From the NCBI GenBank assembly GCA_029262675.1, contig JAJCYW010000006.1, positions 1 to 64,000 of the forward strand: a DNA stretch of 64,000 nucleotides. Direction: 5' to 3'. Below the pieces are notes generated by a model that made no database searches, was not told the origin of the DNA, and saw nothing but the letters and a program-made list of their open reading frames with translations. Positions 39,093-47,099 of the stretch are shown piece after piece. The position numbers and the translations under genes are program-made. The stretch's first letter is position 1, and the number at the start of each line of letters is the position of its first letter. The DNA is from Chloroflexota bacterium. GTDB lineage: Bacteria; Chloroflexota; Dehalococcoidia; DSTF01; RBG-16-68-14.

Positions 39093-40043
39093 ATGACGCT
39101 CTCCATCACTGGGCGTTGCGCGCGAACCGGCCAGCTCGGCGTCGCCGTATCAAGCTACAGCGTCGGCTGGACGTTTTTCCCCGCATATCGAAGCGTTTCA
39201 CAATTGAGCTTTCTCGCGCTGGCCACGGGCGGGATTGGCACGGTCATCGGCCAGGCCAATACTCCACCGCGCGTAACGGCGAAGGTCTTGGCGTACTTGG
39301 ACAACGGAACGGATGCTCAGCGGGCTCTGGCCGCGGCGTTGGGTGAGGAAACCACCGATGTTCGAGAGCACTGCCAAGTCGCCGTCGTCGACGCGGCGGG
39401 ACGTACCGCCGCGTTTACAGGCGAGAGCCCCGAAGAGTGGCGCGGCCACCACGCCGGCGAAGGCTACGTCGCGGCCGGCAACATCCTAGCCGGCGAGAGT
39501 GTCGTGCAGGAGCTGGCCGATTCGTTCGAGGCCAATGCTCACCTTTCTCTGGACGAGCGCCTTCTGGCTGCCCTTGAACGCGGCGTCGCGGCAGGAGGAG
39601 ACAAACGCGGCCAGCGAAGCGGACTCCTGCGCGTGGCAACCGCCACCTACGCAACCGACCTGGAGATCCGCGTCCACGATCACGCCGACCCCATCGCTGA
39701 GTTGCGACGCCTGCTGGCCGTCTTTCACGAAGAGAGCGACTTCATTGGCCTCGCGATCGAGGCGTCCAACATCATTCGCGCCGCCCTCCCTGAGGCTGAA
39801 CTGACGCAACGGGCGGAGATGACGACCTACGAAGCGATTGGCCAGCTTCGAGCGCTGGTTGCAGACAGCGACGCGCCCGGAGAACAAATCGAACTGCTCG
39901 ACCGGCTTCTGGCCAGCCTGCCTGAGCAGCCATTTGTATCGGAGATGCGCTTCGGAAATGCGGTCAGCTTGCTCGAAGCGAACATGAAACTTGCAGAGAA
40001 AGAACAAACGCAGCCCGCCGAGGAGCGGGCTAGCGGTAGCTAA
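39093..40043 (+). CDS. DUF1028 family (Ntn-hydrolase-like) protein
   Basis: A 316-residue protein beginning with the DUF1028 pattern SITGRCARTGQLGVAVSSYS, where the residue after Met-Thr-Leu is close to the putative nucleophile. Later it has AVVDAAGRTAAFTGE and GEGYVAAGNILAGESVVQELADSFEA, which characterise the family. The C-terminal 100 residues are helical. DUF1028 proteins are thought to be Ntn-type hydrolases of unknown substrate. Located 18 bp after icd and 15 bp before mdh, so it is transcribed with TCA-cycle genes, though no metabolic link is proven. Confidence 0.8.
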   Translation: MTLSITGRCARTGQLGVAVSSYSVGWTFFPAYRSVSQLSFLALATGGIGTVIGQANTPPRVTAKVLAYLDNGTDAQRALAAALGEETTDVREHCQVAVVDAAGRTAAFTGESPEEWRGHHAGEGYVAAGNILAGESVVQELADSFEANAHLSLDERLLAALERGVAAGGDKRGQRSGLLRVATATYATDLEIRVHDHADPIAELRRLLAVFHEESDFIGLAIEASNIIRAALPEAELTQRAEMTTYEAIGQLRALVADSDAPGEQIELLDRLLASLPEQPFVSEMRFGNAVSLLEANMKLAEKEQTQPAEERASGS

Positions 40044-40058
40044 GGAGGGAGAAGGAAC

Positions 40059-41000
40059 ATGAGCAAGAGAGCAAAGGTGACTATCGTAGGCGCCGGAATG
40101 ACGGGCGGGGCGATGGCGCAGGTCCTGGCGGAGAAGAACATCTGCGATGTGGTTCTCAAGGACGAGCCGGACATCGTAGAGACGATGCACCACGGTAAGG
40201 CGCTGGACAGCAGTCAGTCTGCCGCCTGGGCCGGCTTTGAGAGCCAGATCATCCCCACCGACGGCTGGGAAGAGACCGCGGGGTCGGAGGTCGTCGTCTT
40301 CACGGCGGGCGCGCCCCGCACGCCGGGCCAGAGCCGCGAGGAACTGCTCAACACCAACGCGGGCATCATGCGGAACATGGTCGGCCCGGCCGCGAAGCAA
40401 TCGCCGGACGCCGTGCTGATCATCTTCGCCAACCCGATGGACGTGATGTGTCACGTGGCGCTGGAGACGTCCAAGTTTCCCGGCGAGCGCGTGATCGGCC
40501 AGGGCGGCATGCTGGACAGCTCCCGCTACCGCACGTTCGTGTCGCGCGAGATCGGCGTGTCGATCCGAGATGTCCACGGCTACGTCCTCGGTGGTCACAC
40601 CGACACGACGATGGTCCCCGTCGTCAGCAACACCATGGTCGGCGGAATGCCACTGACCTCGTTGCTGGCGCAGGACAAGATCGATGCGCTGGTGGCGCGG
40701 ACGATGAAAGGCGGCGCGGAGGTCCTTGGCCTGATGAAGAAGGGCAGCGCTTTCCAGGCGCCGGCAGTGGCGACGATGGAGATGGTCGAGGCGATCATTC
40801 TCGATCAGGGCCGCCTCTTCCCCTGCTCCAACTACCTGCAGGGTGAGTACGGCATCCAGGACGTGTTTTGCGGCACGATTGCGAAGCTAGGCGCGGGCGG
40901 CGTCCAGCAGCGCTTTGAGGTACCGCTGACCGACGACGAGCAGGAGAAGGTGAAGGGTGCGGCGGACGTAACAAAGGAACTAGTGGGGCTGCTGGAGTAG
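40059..41000 (+). CDS. mdh: Malate dehydrogenase
   Basis: Oxidises malate to oxaloacetate. The 313-residue LDH/MDH-fold protein has VTIVGAGMTGGAMAQ, Asp in VVLKDEPD for NAD preference, the mobile-loop arginines in APRTPGQSREEL, ANPMDVMCHVA, and LDSSRYRTF with the substrate Arg. The catalytic His region reads GGHTDTTMVPV rather than the common GGHGDTMVP, so there is one inserted residue and a Gly-to-Thr change close to the catalytic His. Ribosome site AAGGAGGGAGAAGG is strong. Confidence 0.92.
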   Translation: MSKRAKVTIVGAGMTGGAMAQVLAEKNICDVVLKDEPDIVETMHHGKALDSSQSAAWAGFESQIIPTDGWEETAGSEVVVFTAGAPRTPGQSREELLNTNAGIMRNMVGPAAKQSPDAVLIIFANPMDVMCHVALETSKFPGERVIGQGGMLDSSRYRTFVSREIGVSIRDVHGYVLGGHTDTTMVPVVSNTMVGGMPLTSLLAQDKIDALVARTMKGGAEVLGLMKKGSAFQAPAVATMEMVEAIILDQGRLFPCSNYLQGEYGIQDVFCGTIAKLGAGGVQQRFEVPLTDDEQEKVKGAADVTKELVGLLE

Positions 41001-41001
41001 G

Positions 41002-41028
41002 CCTACTGTCGGCGGAGCCGACAGTAGG
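41002..41028. terminator. Perfect 12-bp hairpin after mdh
   Basis: Arms CCTACTGTCGGC (41002-41013) and GCCGACAGTAGG (41017-41028), loop GGA, starting just after the mdh stop. A second smaller hairpin (CACCGGC, loop TTC, GCCGGTG) occurs further on, near 41106-41122. No T-tract. Could be a terminator, an mRNA stabiliser or an intercistronic repeat. Confidence 0.55.
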
Positions 41029-41207
41029 GTCGACACCCGCGTGGTCGGGGTGGGGCCCGGCCAGGCGGCAGCGCCGCTGCCCGCAGAACCGCCCACAGGG
41101 CCCGCCACCGGCTTCGCCGGTGGTTGGCCCGGCCCGGCGACATACTCGCCGGCGATTTGCTTGTGAGAGGAGCCGCGACATCGCGGACGTGAGAGGCAGG
41201 ACAAGGT

Positions 41208-42077
41208 ATGACAACTGACACGACGACTTCCGTGCGCGAGATCCACGTGGACGAGATCACGGCCAAGATCTCGGAGCTGTGCGAATCGGCCACACACTTC
41301 TTGCCGGACGACGTGGTCGGCGGGCTGGAGCGTGCACGGGACAGCGAGAAATCAGACTTGGGCAAGCAGGTGCTTATCGAGATCCTAGAGAACATCGACA
41401 TCGCCAAGAACGAGATGGTGCCGCTCTGCCAGGACACCGGCACGGCCGTCGTCTTCGTCGAGCTCGGCCAGGACGTCCACATCGTCGGCGGCTCACTGGC
41501 GGATGCGATCAACAGGGGCGTCGCGAAGGGGTATACGGACAGCTACCTGCGCGCCTCCATAGTCGACCACCCGTTCTCGAGCCGAGTCAACACGAAGGAC
41601 AACACGCCGGCCGTGACGCACATCGACGTCACGCCCGGCAATGCGCTGAAGCTGAAGCTGCTGCCGAAGGGCGGCGGCTGCGAGAACATGAGCCGCTTCG
41701 CCGTCTTCCTTCCCTCTGCGGGCAAGGAGCCGATTGTGGAGATGGTGCTGAAGACAATTGAGGAGTCCGGCGGCAACCCCTGCCCGCCGCTCGTCGTCGG
41801 CGTCGGCGTCGGCGGTTCTTCAGAGTACGCGATGTACCTGGCGAAGAAGGGCGTCGTCCGAAGCGTCGGCAACCCGAGCGACGACCCGGAAACCGCCGAG
41901 TTCGAGCGAGAGCTGTTGGAGAAGGTGAACGCGCTGGGTGTCGGGCCGCAGGCCGTGGGCGGCCTCAACACCGCGCTGGCGGTGAACATCGAAACCTACC
42001 CCGCGCACATCACCGCACTGCCCGTTGCCGTCAACCTGCAGTGCCACAGCGCGCGCCTAAAGGAAGCGACTCTGTAA
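41208..42077 (+). CDS. Class I fumarate hydratase, alpha subunit
   Basis: The 4Fe-4S-binding N-terminal subunit of the two-subunit fumarase/tartrate dehydratase family. It has 289 residues, with the cluster cysteines in MVPLCQDTGTAV, GGGCENMSRF and NPCPPLVVGVGVGGS. Converts fumarate to malate. It ends LQCHSARLKEATL, a normal C-terminus. The beta subunit is separated by a cyclase-family gene rather than directly following, an odd layout. Tartrate dehydratase activity cannot be excluded. Confidence 0.92.
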   Translation: MTTDTTTSVREIHVDEITAKISELCESATHFLPDDVVGGLERARDSEKSDLGKQVLIEILENIDIAKNEMVPLCQDTGTAVVFVELGQDVHIVGGSLADAINRGVAKGYTDSYLRASIVDHPFSSRVNTKDNTPAVTHIDVTPGNALKLKLLPKGGGCENMSRFAVFLPSAGKEPIVEMVLKTIEESGGNPCPPLVVGVGVGGSSEYAMYLAKKGVVRSVGNPSDDPETAEFERELLEKVNALGVGPQAVGGLNTALAVNIETYPAHITALPVAVNLQCHSARLKEATL

Positions 42078-42148
42078 TGGAGTTCGGCACCCTCGCGTCC
42101 GGCGTGATGCGAAACGCCGTGCTCGCGAGCTTCGACCCCGAGAACTAG
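42077..42148 (+). CDS. Very short ORF after fumarase alpha
   Basis: A 23-codon frame, ATG overlapping the fumarase stop (TAATG), product MEFGTLASGVMRNAVLASFD followed by three residues and a TAG. Codon composition is gene-like, but the length is too small to judge. It may be a remnant of a gene displaced by the inserted cyclase gene. Confidence 0.25.
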   Translation: MEFGTLASGVMRNAVLASFDPEN

Positions 42149-42193
42149 GAGGACAGCATCGTAGCGAACGCCGGCATCACGCCCGCACAGGTC

Positions 42194-43009
42194 ATGAGCA
42201 CGCTCGGCCGCGTGCGTTCCGGCCGTATCTTCGATCTGGGCGTGTCGATCGCGCCGGGATTGGCACGCCTGCCCGGCCAGCAGCCGTACGGCTTCTCGAT
42301 GGAGGCGACCCCGGCGTTTACGCGTGAGTCGCTCAAGACACTTGGAATAGAGTCGGACGTGGGCTTCACTATCGAGCGTGTCGAGATGGATCTCCACACC
42401 GGCACCCACGTTGACGCGCTGGGCCATGTAGCCACTGGTGACGTCATGTACGGCGGCGCGAGCGTTGATGAAGTCGTGCGGGAGAACGGTCTCGCATCGC
42501 TGGCATCGCAGGATATCCCGCCGATCATTAGCCGCGGCGTGCTGCTAGACCTGGCGAAGGTCAAAGGCGTGAAATCACTGCCCCTCGGCCACACCGCGAC
42601 CGCGGACGAACTGCGGAAGGCAGTTGACGACGCCGGCGTGACACTGGAGGCCGGCGATGTGGCGCTGATAAACACCGGCTGGCTGGCGGAACAGTTCTCC
42701 GACCAGCCGCGATATGCTCAGCCGGGCTCTCCAGGCATCGGCCTGGACGCCGCCGACTTTCTCATCGAACAGGGTGTCTTTGCCATTGCGGCCGACAACA
42801 TCATGATTGAGCCGGTGCTGAGCCAGCGGCCGGACGAACTGGCCTGTGTTCACATGCGGTGTATTACCGAAGCGGGCGTGTACCTGATGGAGAACGTGCA
42901 AACCGAGGAGCTTGCGGACGCAGGGGTGACTGAATGCACGTTCCTCTGTTCATCGGTGAAGTTCGAAGGCGGCACCGGAGGCCCGGTGCGTCCGCTCGCG
43001 CTGATCTAG
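42194..43009 (+). CDS. Cyclase-family hydrolase (kynurenine formamidase-like)
   Basis: A 271-residue metal-dependent hydrolase of the cyclase superfamily. The metal motif DLHTGTHVDALGHV (HxGTHxD) is intact, and ISRGVLLDLAKV, LEAGDVALINTGW and PGIGLDAADFLIEQG follow. Possible substrates are N-formylkynurenine or other amides/lactones. The ATG at 42194 has only a weak ribosome site, while a perfect GGAGGAC lies at 42147-42153 in front of an in-frame ATC-GTA with no normal start codon. Situated between the alpha and beta subunits of fumarase. Confidence 0.82.
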   Translation: MSTLGRVRSGRIFDLGVSIAPGLARLPGQQPYGFSMEATPAFTRESLKTLGIESDVGFTIERVEMDLHTGTHVDALGHVATGDVMYGGASVDEVVRENGLASLASQDIPPIISRGVLLDLAKVKGVKSLPLGHTATADELRKAVDDAGVTLEAGDVALINTGWLAEQFSDQPRYAQPGSPGIGLDAADFLIEQGVFAIAADNIMIEPVLSQRPDELACVHMRCITEAGVYLMENVQTEELADAGVTECTFLCSSVKFEGGTGGPVRPLALI

Positions 43010-43117
43010 TGCAAGATTACTGACAAGACACCCGCCGAGATGATCGTCGGGCGTAACGGCCAAGAGAACATCATTGTCCACGTGGACGCTGTCAACGTAG
43101 ACGCAAAGGAGCGATAG
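43010..43117 (+). other. Open stretch following the cyclase stop
   Basis: In the same frame as the cyclase gene, a 35-codon stretch runs from the TAG at 43007 to the TAG at 43115. It encodes a hydrophilic peptide containing MIVGRNGQENIIVHVD. It has a possible ATG at 43040 but no ribosome site. Either a lost C-terminal part of the cyclase or a remnant of another gene. Confidence 0.3.
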
Positions 43118-43122
43118 CCGCC

Positions 43123-43761
43123 ATGCCAATAGAAAAGAGAGACGGACAGATCCGACTAACCGCGCCGCTTTCGGAAGAGGACGTTGCCCAGCTACACGCC
43201 GGCGACCACGTGCTCTTCGATGGCTCCATGTACACTGCCCGCGATGCGGCCCACAAGCGCATCATCGCCGGCGCGGAGAAGGGCGAGGCGCCGCCCATCG
43301 AACTCCAGGGCCAGATCATCTACTACGTGGGACCGACGCCGGCAAGGCCTGGGCGCATCATCGGCTCCGCCGGCCCGACGACATCGATGCGGATGGACCC
43401 GTTCACGCCGAAGATGCTGGAGCTGGGAGTGAAGATGATCATTGGCAAGGGCGGTCGCGGCCCGGCAGTGCGACAGGCGCTGCAGGACAACAAGGCCGTC
43501 TACTGCCTCGCCATCGGCGGCGCGGGCGCGTTGCTCTCGAAGACAATTCGCAACCTGGAAGTAGTCGCGTATGATGACCTCGGCACTGAATCGATCAAGA
43601 AGCTCGAGGTCGATGGCTTCCCTGCTATCGTCTGCTGCGACTCGCACGGCGGCGACCTGCTCCAACAGGGCAAGGACCAGTGGCGCCAGCAAGATAAGCT
43701 GGGCAGCTACCAGCCGATCCAGGCGGCAGCCGCCGAAAAGAGCAACGGCGGCGGCAACTAG
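43123..43761 (+). CDS. Class I fumarate hydratase, beta subunit
   Basis: A 212-residue C-terminal subunit of class I fumarase. It shows HAGDHVLFDGSMYTARDAAHKR, PIELQGQIIYYVGPTPARPG, IGSAGPTTSMRMD, MIIGKGGRGP and CLAIGGAGALLSKTI, all typical. It completes the enzyme with the alpha subunit at 41208. AAAGGAG precedes the ATG by about 10 bases. The product ends in a Gly/Asn-rich tail. Confidence 0.92.
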   Translation: MPIEKRDGQIRLTAPLSEEDVAQLHAGDHVLFDGSMYTARDAAHKRIIAGAEKGEAPPIELQGQIIYYVGPTPARPGRIIGSAGPTTSMRMDPFTPKMLELGVKMIIGKGGRGPAVRQALQDNKAVYCLAIGGAGALLSKTIRNLEVVAYDDLGTESIKKLEVDGFPAIVCCDSHGGDLLQQGKDQWRQQDKLGSYQPIQAAAAEKSNGGGN

Positions 43762-43872
43762 CGCCGCTTAGTCCGTGCGCGCACTCCGCTGCCCAACCGC
43801 GCCCGCCGGTAGGCGCTACGTCTGCCCCCAGGCATCGATAGTCGCCCAGCAGATGCACTACGTGCATCTGGC

Positions 43873-43923
43873 TTGACAAAACCAGCATGTCTGTTCTATA
43901 GTACACCTGTTCGCCAGAACAGG
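43873..43923 (+). promoter_or_regulatory. Strong promoter with operator-like inverted repeat
   Basis: TTGACA (43873-43878), an 18-base spacer, TATAGT (43897-43902). Immediately downstream, over the expected start site, a 7-bp inverted repeat CCTGTTC-GCCA-GAACAGG spans 43906-43923. A repressor site is the simplest reading. Confidence 0.6.
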
Positions 43924-43985
43924 CATTCTCAACGCCAGGCGCGCTGTTATTCAAGCAGGCCCCCGGCCAGCGAAAGGACTCCGAC

Positions 43986-44084
43986 ATGCTGTTCGCAATC
44001 GCACTGACGCTGGTACTTCTGTTTTCGTCAGCGTTTCTCCTTCATCAGTGGTACACGGGCGAGCTACGGGAACCGTATCCCTAA
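43986..44084 (+). CDS. Very small membrane protein
   Basis: A 32-residue ORF: MLFAIALTLVLLFSSAFLLHQ followed by a short polar tail ending in REPYP. One transmembrane helix plus polar tail, a classic layout for bacterial single-span miniproteins. AAAGGA lies about 11 bases upstream. It follows a strong promoter with an operator-like repeat, which supports expression. No family recognised. Confidence 0.5.
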   Translation: MLFAIALTLVLLFSSAFLLHQWYTGELREPYP

Positions 44085-44376
44085 GCTCTCCCCGCAGCCT
44101 CCCGGCCGGAATGCTGGCATCCGTGCGCTAGCTCCGGACCGGGGTACCAACTAGCGCCGCTAGCGCCGTCCGCCGGTTTTCCCCGAACCTTCCTCAGCCG
44201 GCGGGCGGCGCAGGCGCGACTGAGCCGCGTAACGCACTCCCCTAACGTCGGACACACAAGTCCCGCACGGACTCACCACCGTCTCCACTCCACACGCCCG
44301 TTGCTACAATAGAGCCACCACGGTAAATGCAGGCGCTAGCGACAAGAGCCGGTAGCGCGCAAAGAAGTGAGTCCTC

Positions 44377-45474
44377 ATGCGCATCCTAGCTGTCGACATG
44401 GGAACGGGGACGCAGGACATCCTTGTCTTCGATTCGTCGGGGCCGGTGGAGAACAGCGTCAAGCTCGTAATGCCGAGCGCGACATCAATTGCGGCCGGGC
44501 GTATAAGGCAAGCGACCGAGGCCGGACGTCCCGTCTTCTTAACGGGCGACATCCAGGGCGGCGGCCCCTGCCACTGGGCGCTCAACGACCACATCAAGGC
44601 CGGCGCAGAGGCCTACGCCACCGCCGGCGCCGCGCGGACCTTTGACGACGACCTGGAGCGGGTTACGGCGATGGGCGTCCGCATCATCGGCGAAGGCGAG
44701 CAGCCGGACAGCGCGGCCCGCATCGTCCTGCGAGACCTCGACCTCGCTGCGATCCGCTCTGCGCTGGCCGCGTTCGATGTCTCCGACGAATTCGACGGCC
44801 TGGCGCTCGGCTGCCTGGACCACGGCGACTCGCCGCCGAATTACTCCGACCGGCTGTTTCGATTCGACCACCTGCGCCGCGTCGTCGCGGAGCGGAACGA
44901 CCTGACGGCGTTCGCGTACCTGCCCGACGAGTTGCCGGACTACCTGACCCGCGCCCGCACGATGCTCGCCGGCGCGGCGGAAGAAGCGCCTGAAGTATCG
45001 ACGGTCTTCCTCGACACCGGCCCCGCCGCAGCCTTAGGGGCGCTGCAGGACCCCACCGTCGGCGGTGAAGAGGAGCGGCTGGTGCTCAACCTGGGCAACA
45101 TGCACGCGTTGGCCTTCCACCTGAACGGCACGCGCATCCGCAGCCTCTACGAGCACCACACGGGCGAGATGACGACGGAGCAGATCGAAGACTTTACGGA
45201 GCGGCTGGTGAGCGGGACGCTGGCTCACGAAGAGGTGTTCGACAGCAAAGGCCACGGCGTATTTTACGCGGCTGATGGCTCGACCAACGGCGCGACGCCG
45301 CTAGTGGCTGTCACCGGACCGCAACGCGGACGGCTGCGCGGCAGCAGGCTGCGTCCCTACTTCGCTACGCCTCACGGCGACATGATGATCAGCGGTTGCT
45401 TCGGGTTGGTGTTGGGATATGCCGCGCGCTACACAGAACACGCCGAAGAGATCGAGCGGGCGCTGGCGGGCTGA
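44377..45474 (+). CDS. DUF1786 protein (actin-like ATPase fold, PFL-activating-related annotation)
   Basis: A 365-residue protein. The start MRILAVDMGTGTQDILVFD is a phosphate-1 motif of the ASKHA (actin/Hsp70/sugar kinase) fold. Later LGNMHALAFHLNG and GPQRGRLRG match the DUF1786 family, sometimes annotated as putative pyruvate-formate-lyase-activating enzyme without evidence. The function is unknown; an ATPase or activator role is plausible. GTG-to-ATG start context has AAGAAGTGAG. Ends near the relic of the next gene family. Confidence 0.7.
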   Translation: MRILAVDMGTGTQDILVFDSSGPVENSVKLVMPSATSIAAGRIRQATEAGRPVFLTGDIQGGGPCHWALNDHIKAGAEAYATAGAARTFDDDLERVTAMGVRIIGEGEQPDSAARIVLRDLDLAAIRSALAAFDVSDEFDGLALGCLDHGDSPPNYSDRLFRFDHLRRVVAERNDLTAFAYLPDELPDYLTRARTMLAGAAEEAPEVSTVFLDTGPAAALGALQDPTVGGEEERLVLNLGNMHALAFHLNGTRIRSLYEHHTGEMTTEQIEDFTERLVSGTLAHEEVFDSKGHGVFYAADGSTNGATPLVAVTGPQRGRLRGSRLRPYFATPHGDMMISGCFGLVLGYAARYTEHAEEIERALAG

Positions 45475-45486
45475 GTCGTCCCTCGC

Positions 45487-45541
45487 CTACTGGCCGCGCA
45501 TCAGCCTGGGACCGAACTGTGGCGTCAGCGAGTGGATTAGG
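45487..45541 (-). pseudogene. Relic of a paralogue of the downstream unknown gene
   Basis: On the minus strand this encodes FLIHSLTPQFGPRLMRGQ then a stop, which aligns with the C-terminus of the gene at 45566 (EIIHSLMPPFARKFLRGQ then stop). Around ten identities in 18, no start and no upstream body remain. It is the tail of an ancient tandem duplicate. Confidence 0.6.
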
Positions 45542-45565
45542 AACAGGCGCCGGGGAAGCTCTCGC

Positions 45566-46099
45566 CTATTGGCCGCGCAAGAACTTGCGGGCGAAGGGCG
45601 GCATCAGCGAATGGATGATCTCCGGAGGCTCGGAGATGTCGTTGATCTCGACACCCTGAGGCACGTAGCGCCACGTTCGGAAGCCGTATACATCAACGCC
45701 GGCGTCTTTGCAGATGCGCTTCGCGGCTGCCCCGCAGCCGACGGGAACGTAGAGGTAGAACGCAGCCCCGGCTAGCTTCGAAAAAGGCAGCCAGGACTCC
45801 TTGGCGCGCTCCTCGGTCACGGTCTCCGCGGTCTCTACCTGGGCCAGGATCCGCAAGACGTTTCCCGGCGTATCGATGACGACGATGTTCGGGGCGAGCT
45901 GACTGCCTTCCTCATCCGTGACCCACGCGCTCGTCTCCGGCACGTTGACGTACGACCGGTAGGACGGCAACTCCAGCGAGGGGTACTCGAACCGTGCCTG
46001 CGCGATGTCCTGCACCGCCCGCTCATGCAGCTCTTCGCGGCCCTTCGGCGCGGGCTGCAGCAGCTTATCGACGTCTGTCCAGCGTGTATCGATGGTCAC
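45566..46099 (-). CDS. Conserved-looking hypothetical protein with palindromic leader
   Basis: A 177-residue soluble protein starting GTG at 46099, preceded by GGAGGTGCACG. No family recognised with confidence. The middle holds IVVIDTPGNVLRILAQVETAETVTEERAKESWLPF, followed by AGAAFYLYVPVGCGAAAKRI and a C-terminal strand YGFRTWRYV. The spacing of Asp and Glu-rich strands with a helix is reminiscent of a PD-(D/E)XK-type fold, but the lysine is not clear. An upstream open frame to 46465 is excluded because the ribosome site lies at 46099. Downstream is a relic of a duplicate. Confidence 0.55.
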   Translation of the reverse strand: MTIDTRWTDVDKLLQPAPKGREELHERAVQDIAQARFEYPSLELPSYRSYVNVPETSAWVTDEEGSQLAPNIVVIDTPGNVLRILAQVETAETVTEERAKESWLPFSKLAGAAFYLYVPVGCGAAAKRICKDAGVDVYGFRTWRYVPQGVEINDISEPPEIIHSLMPPFARKFLRGQ

Positions 46100-46101
46100 C
46101 G

Positions 46102-46146
46102 TGCACCTCCGTGCATCTTGCAGTTGCCATGCACCTCCGTGCATGG
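46102..46146. repeat. Repeated TGCAC-N4-GTGCA palindromes carrying the ribosome site
   Basis: Two copies of TGCACCTCCGTGCA lie at 46102-46115 and 46130-46143, the second extended to the perfect 8-bp inverted repeat at 46127-46146. On the minus strand each loop is GGAG, so the ribosome site of the 45566-46099 gene sits in copy 1. This looks like either a repressor site pair or a hairpin masking ribosome entry. Confidence 0.55.
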
Positions 46147-46289
46147 TGGTCAGAACGTGACGTCCTGCACGAGTAATGCCCAATAATAATGCATTCGCGC
46201 CGCCGGCGTCCAGAAATGGCGGGCCTGGGCCTTCTGCTACAATTGCCTGACTCACGACGCGTTTGGCAGTCTCCGAGAGAGGTATCCCC

Positions 46290-47099
46290 ATGGACTTCGA
46301 ACAGATCTTGTACGACAAGGCGGACGGCATCGCCACCATTACGCTGAACAGGCCGGAGCGAAGGAACGCCTTCACGCCGACGATGATCCGCGAGTGGGCG
46401 GAGGCGCTGGAGGACGCGCGGCTCGATTCCGGCGTCGGCGCCGTGATCGTCACGGGCGCGGGCAAAGGCTTCTGCGCCGGCGCCGACCTGCGAGGCGGCG
46501 AAGGCGCGCAGATGATAAGCGAAGGCCAGCCGTCCAGCGCCGCCGATTTCCGCCATTGGCTGCGCGATAGCGTCCACTACGTGCCGCGCGCCGTCGCGCT
46601 CTTGGACAAGCCCTACATCGCAGCCGTGAACGGTGCCGCCGTCGGCGCGGGCATGGACATGTGCAGCATGGCCGACATCAGGATCGTTTCGGAGCAGGCC
46701 CGGTTCGCCATGACGTACGTCAAGGTCGGGCTCGTTCCCGGCGATGGCGGCTGCTACTACCTGCCGCGCATCGTCGGCTTGGCCAAAGCGCTAGAGCTGA
46801 TCTGGACAGGCGACTTCTTCGACGCTGAGGAGGCGGTACGCATCGGCTACGCTTCTAAGGCCGTGCCGGCGGATGAGCTGGCGCCGGCCGCTCGGGAGCT
46901 GGCGGGACGGATCGTCGAGGGGCCCGCTGTCGCGATCCAACTCGCCAAGCAGCTCGCGTATCAGAGCTATGACAGTACCGTCCAGCAGGCGCTGGAGGCG
47001 GCGAACCAGGCGATGGCGATCGTGCGTTCGACGGAGGATGCACGGGAAGGTCCGCGCGCCTTCGCGGAGAAGCGGCGGCCGGAGTTCAAGGGCCGCTAA
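46290..47099 (+). CDS. Enoyl-CoA hydratase/isomerase family protein
   Basis: A 269-residue crotonase-fold protein with ATITLNRPERRNAF, GFCAGADLRGG (oxyanion hole), VNGAAVGAGMDMCSMADIRI, GLVPGDGGCYYLPRIVG and the C-terminal FAEKRRPEFKGR. The ATG at 46290 is at the start of the conserved region with GAGAGG upstream. Likely a fatty-acid or other acyl-CoA hydratase. It is a paralogue of the gene at 29583. It converges on the patatin gene, with stop codons overlapping within a tandem repeat. Confidence 0.88.
   Translation: MDFEQILYDKADGIATITLNRPERRNAFTPTMIREWAEALEDARLDSGVGAVIVTGAGKGFCAGADLRGGEGAQMISEGQPSSAADFRHWLRDSVHYVPRAVALLDKPYIAAVNGAAVGAGMDMCSMADIRIVSEQARFAMTYVKVGLVPGDGGCYYLPRIVGLAKALELIWTGDFFDAEEAVRIGYASKAVPADELAPAARELAGRIVEGPAVAIQLAKQLAYQSYDSTVQQALEAANQAMAIVRSTEDAREGPRAFAEKRRPEFKGR

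Larger units (their letters stand above)
43762..44376. other. Intergenic region with promoter and small ORF
   Basis: About 615 bp. It contains a strong promoter with an inverted repeat (43873-43923), a 32-residue membrane ORF (43986-44084), and a GC-rich stretch with an imperfect inverted repeat (about 44167-44215) that may end that short transcript. 44216-44376 shows nothing recognisable other than the leader of the DUF1786 gene. Confidence 0.5.

Noticed and set aside
43007..43117. Readthrough of the TAG after the cyclase gene (for example pyrrolysine)
   Set aside because: Cyclase motifs are complete before the stop, no family member is known to need the tail, and a single TAG with an open tail of 35 codons is easily a remnant.
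45566..46465. Longer frame for the unknown gene, starting at 46465
   Set aside because: It overlaps the palindromic leader and the divergent enoyl-CoA hydratase gene; the ribosome site supports the GTG at 46099.
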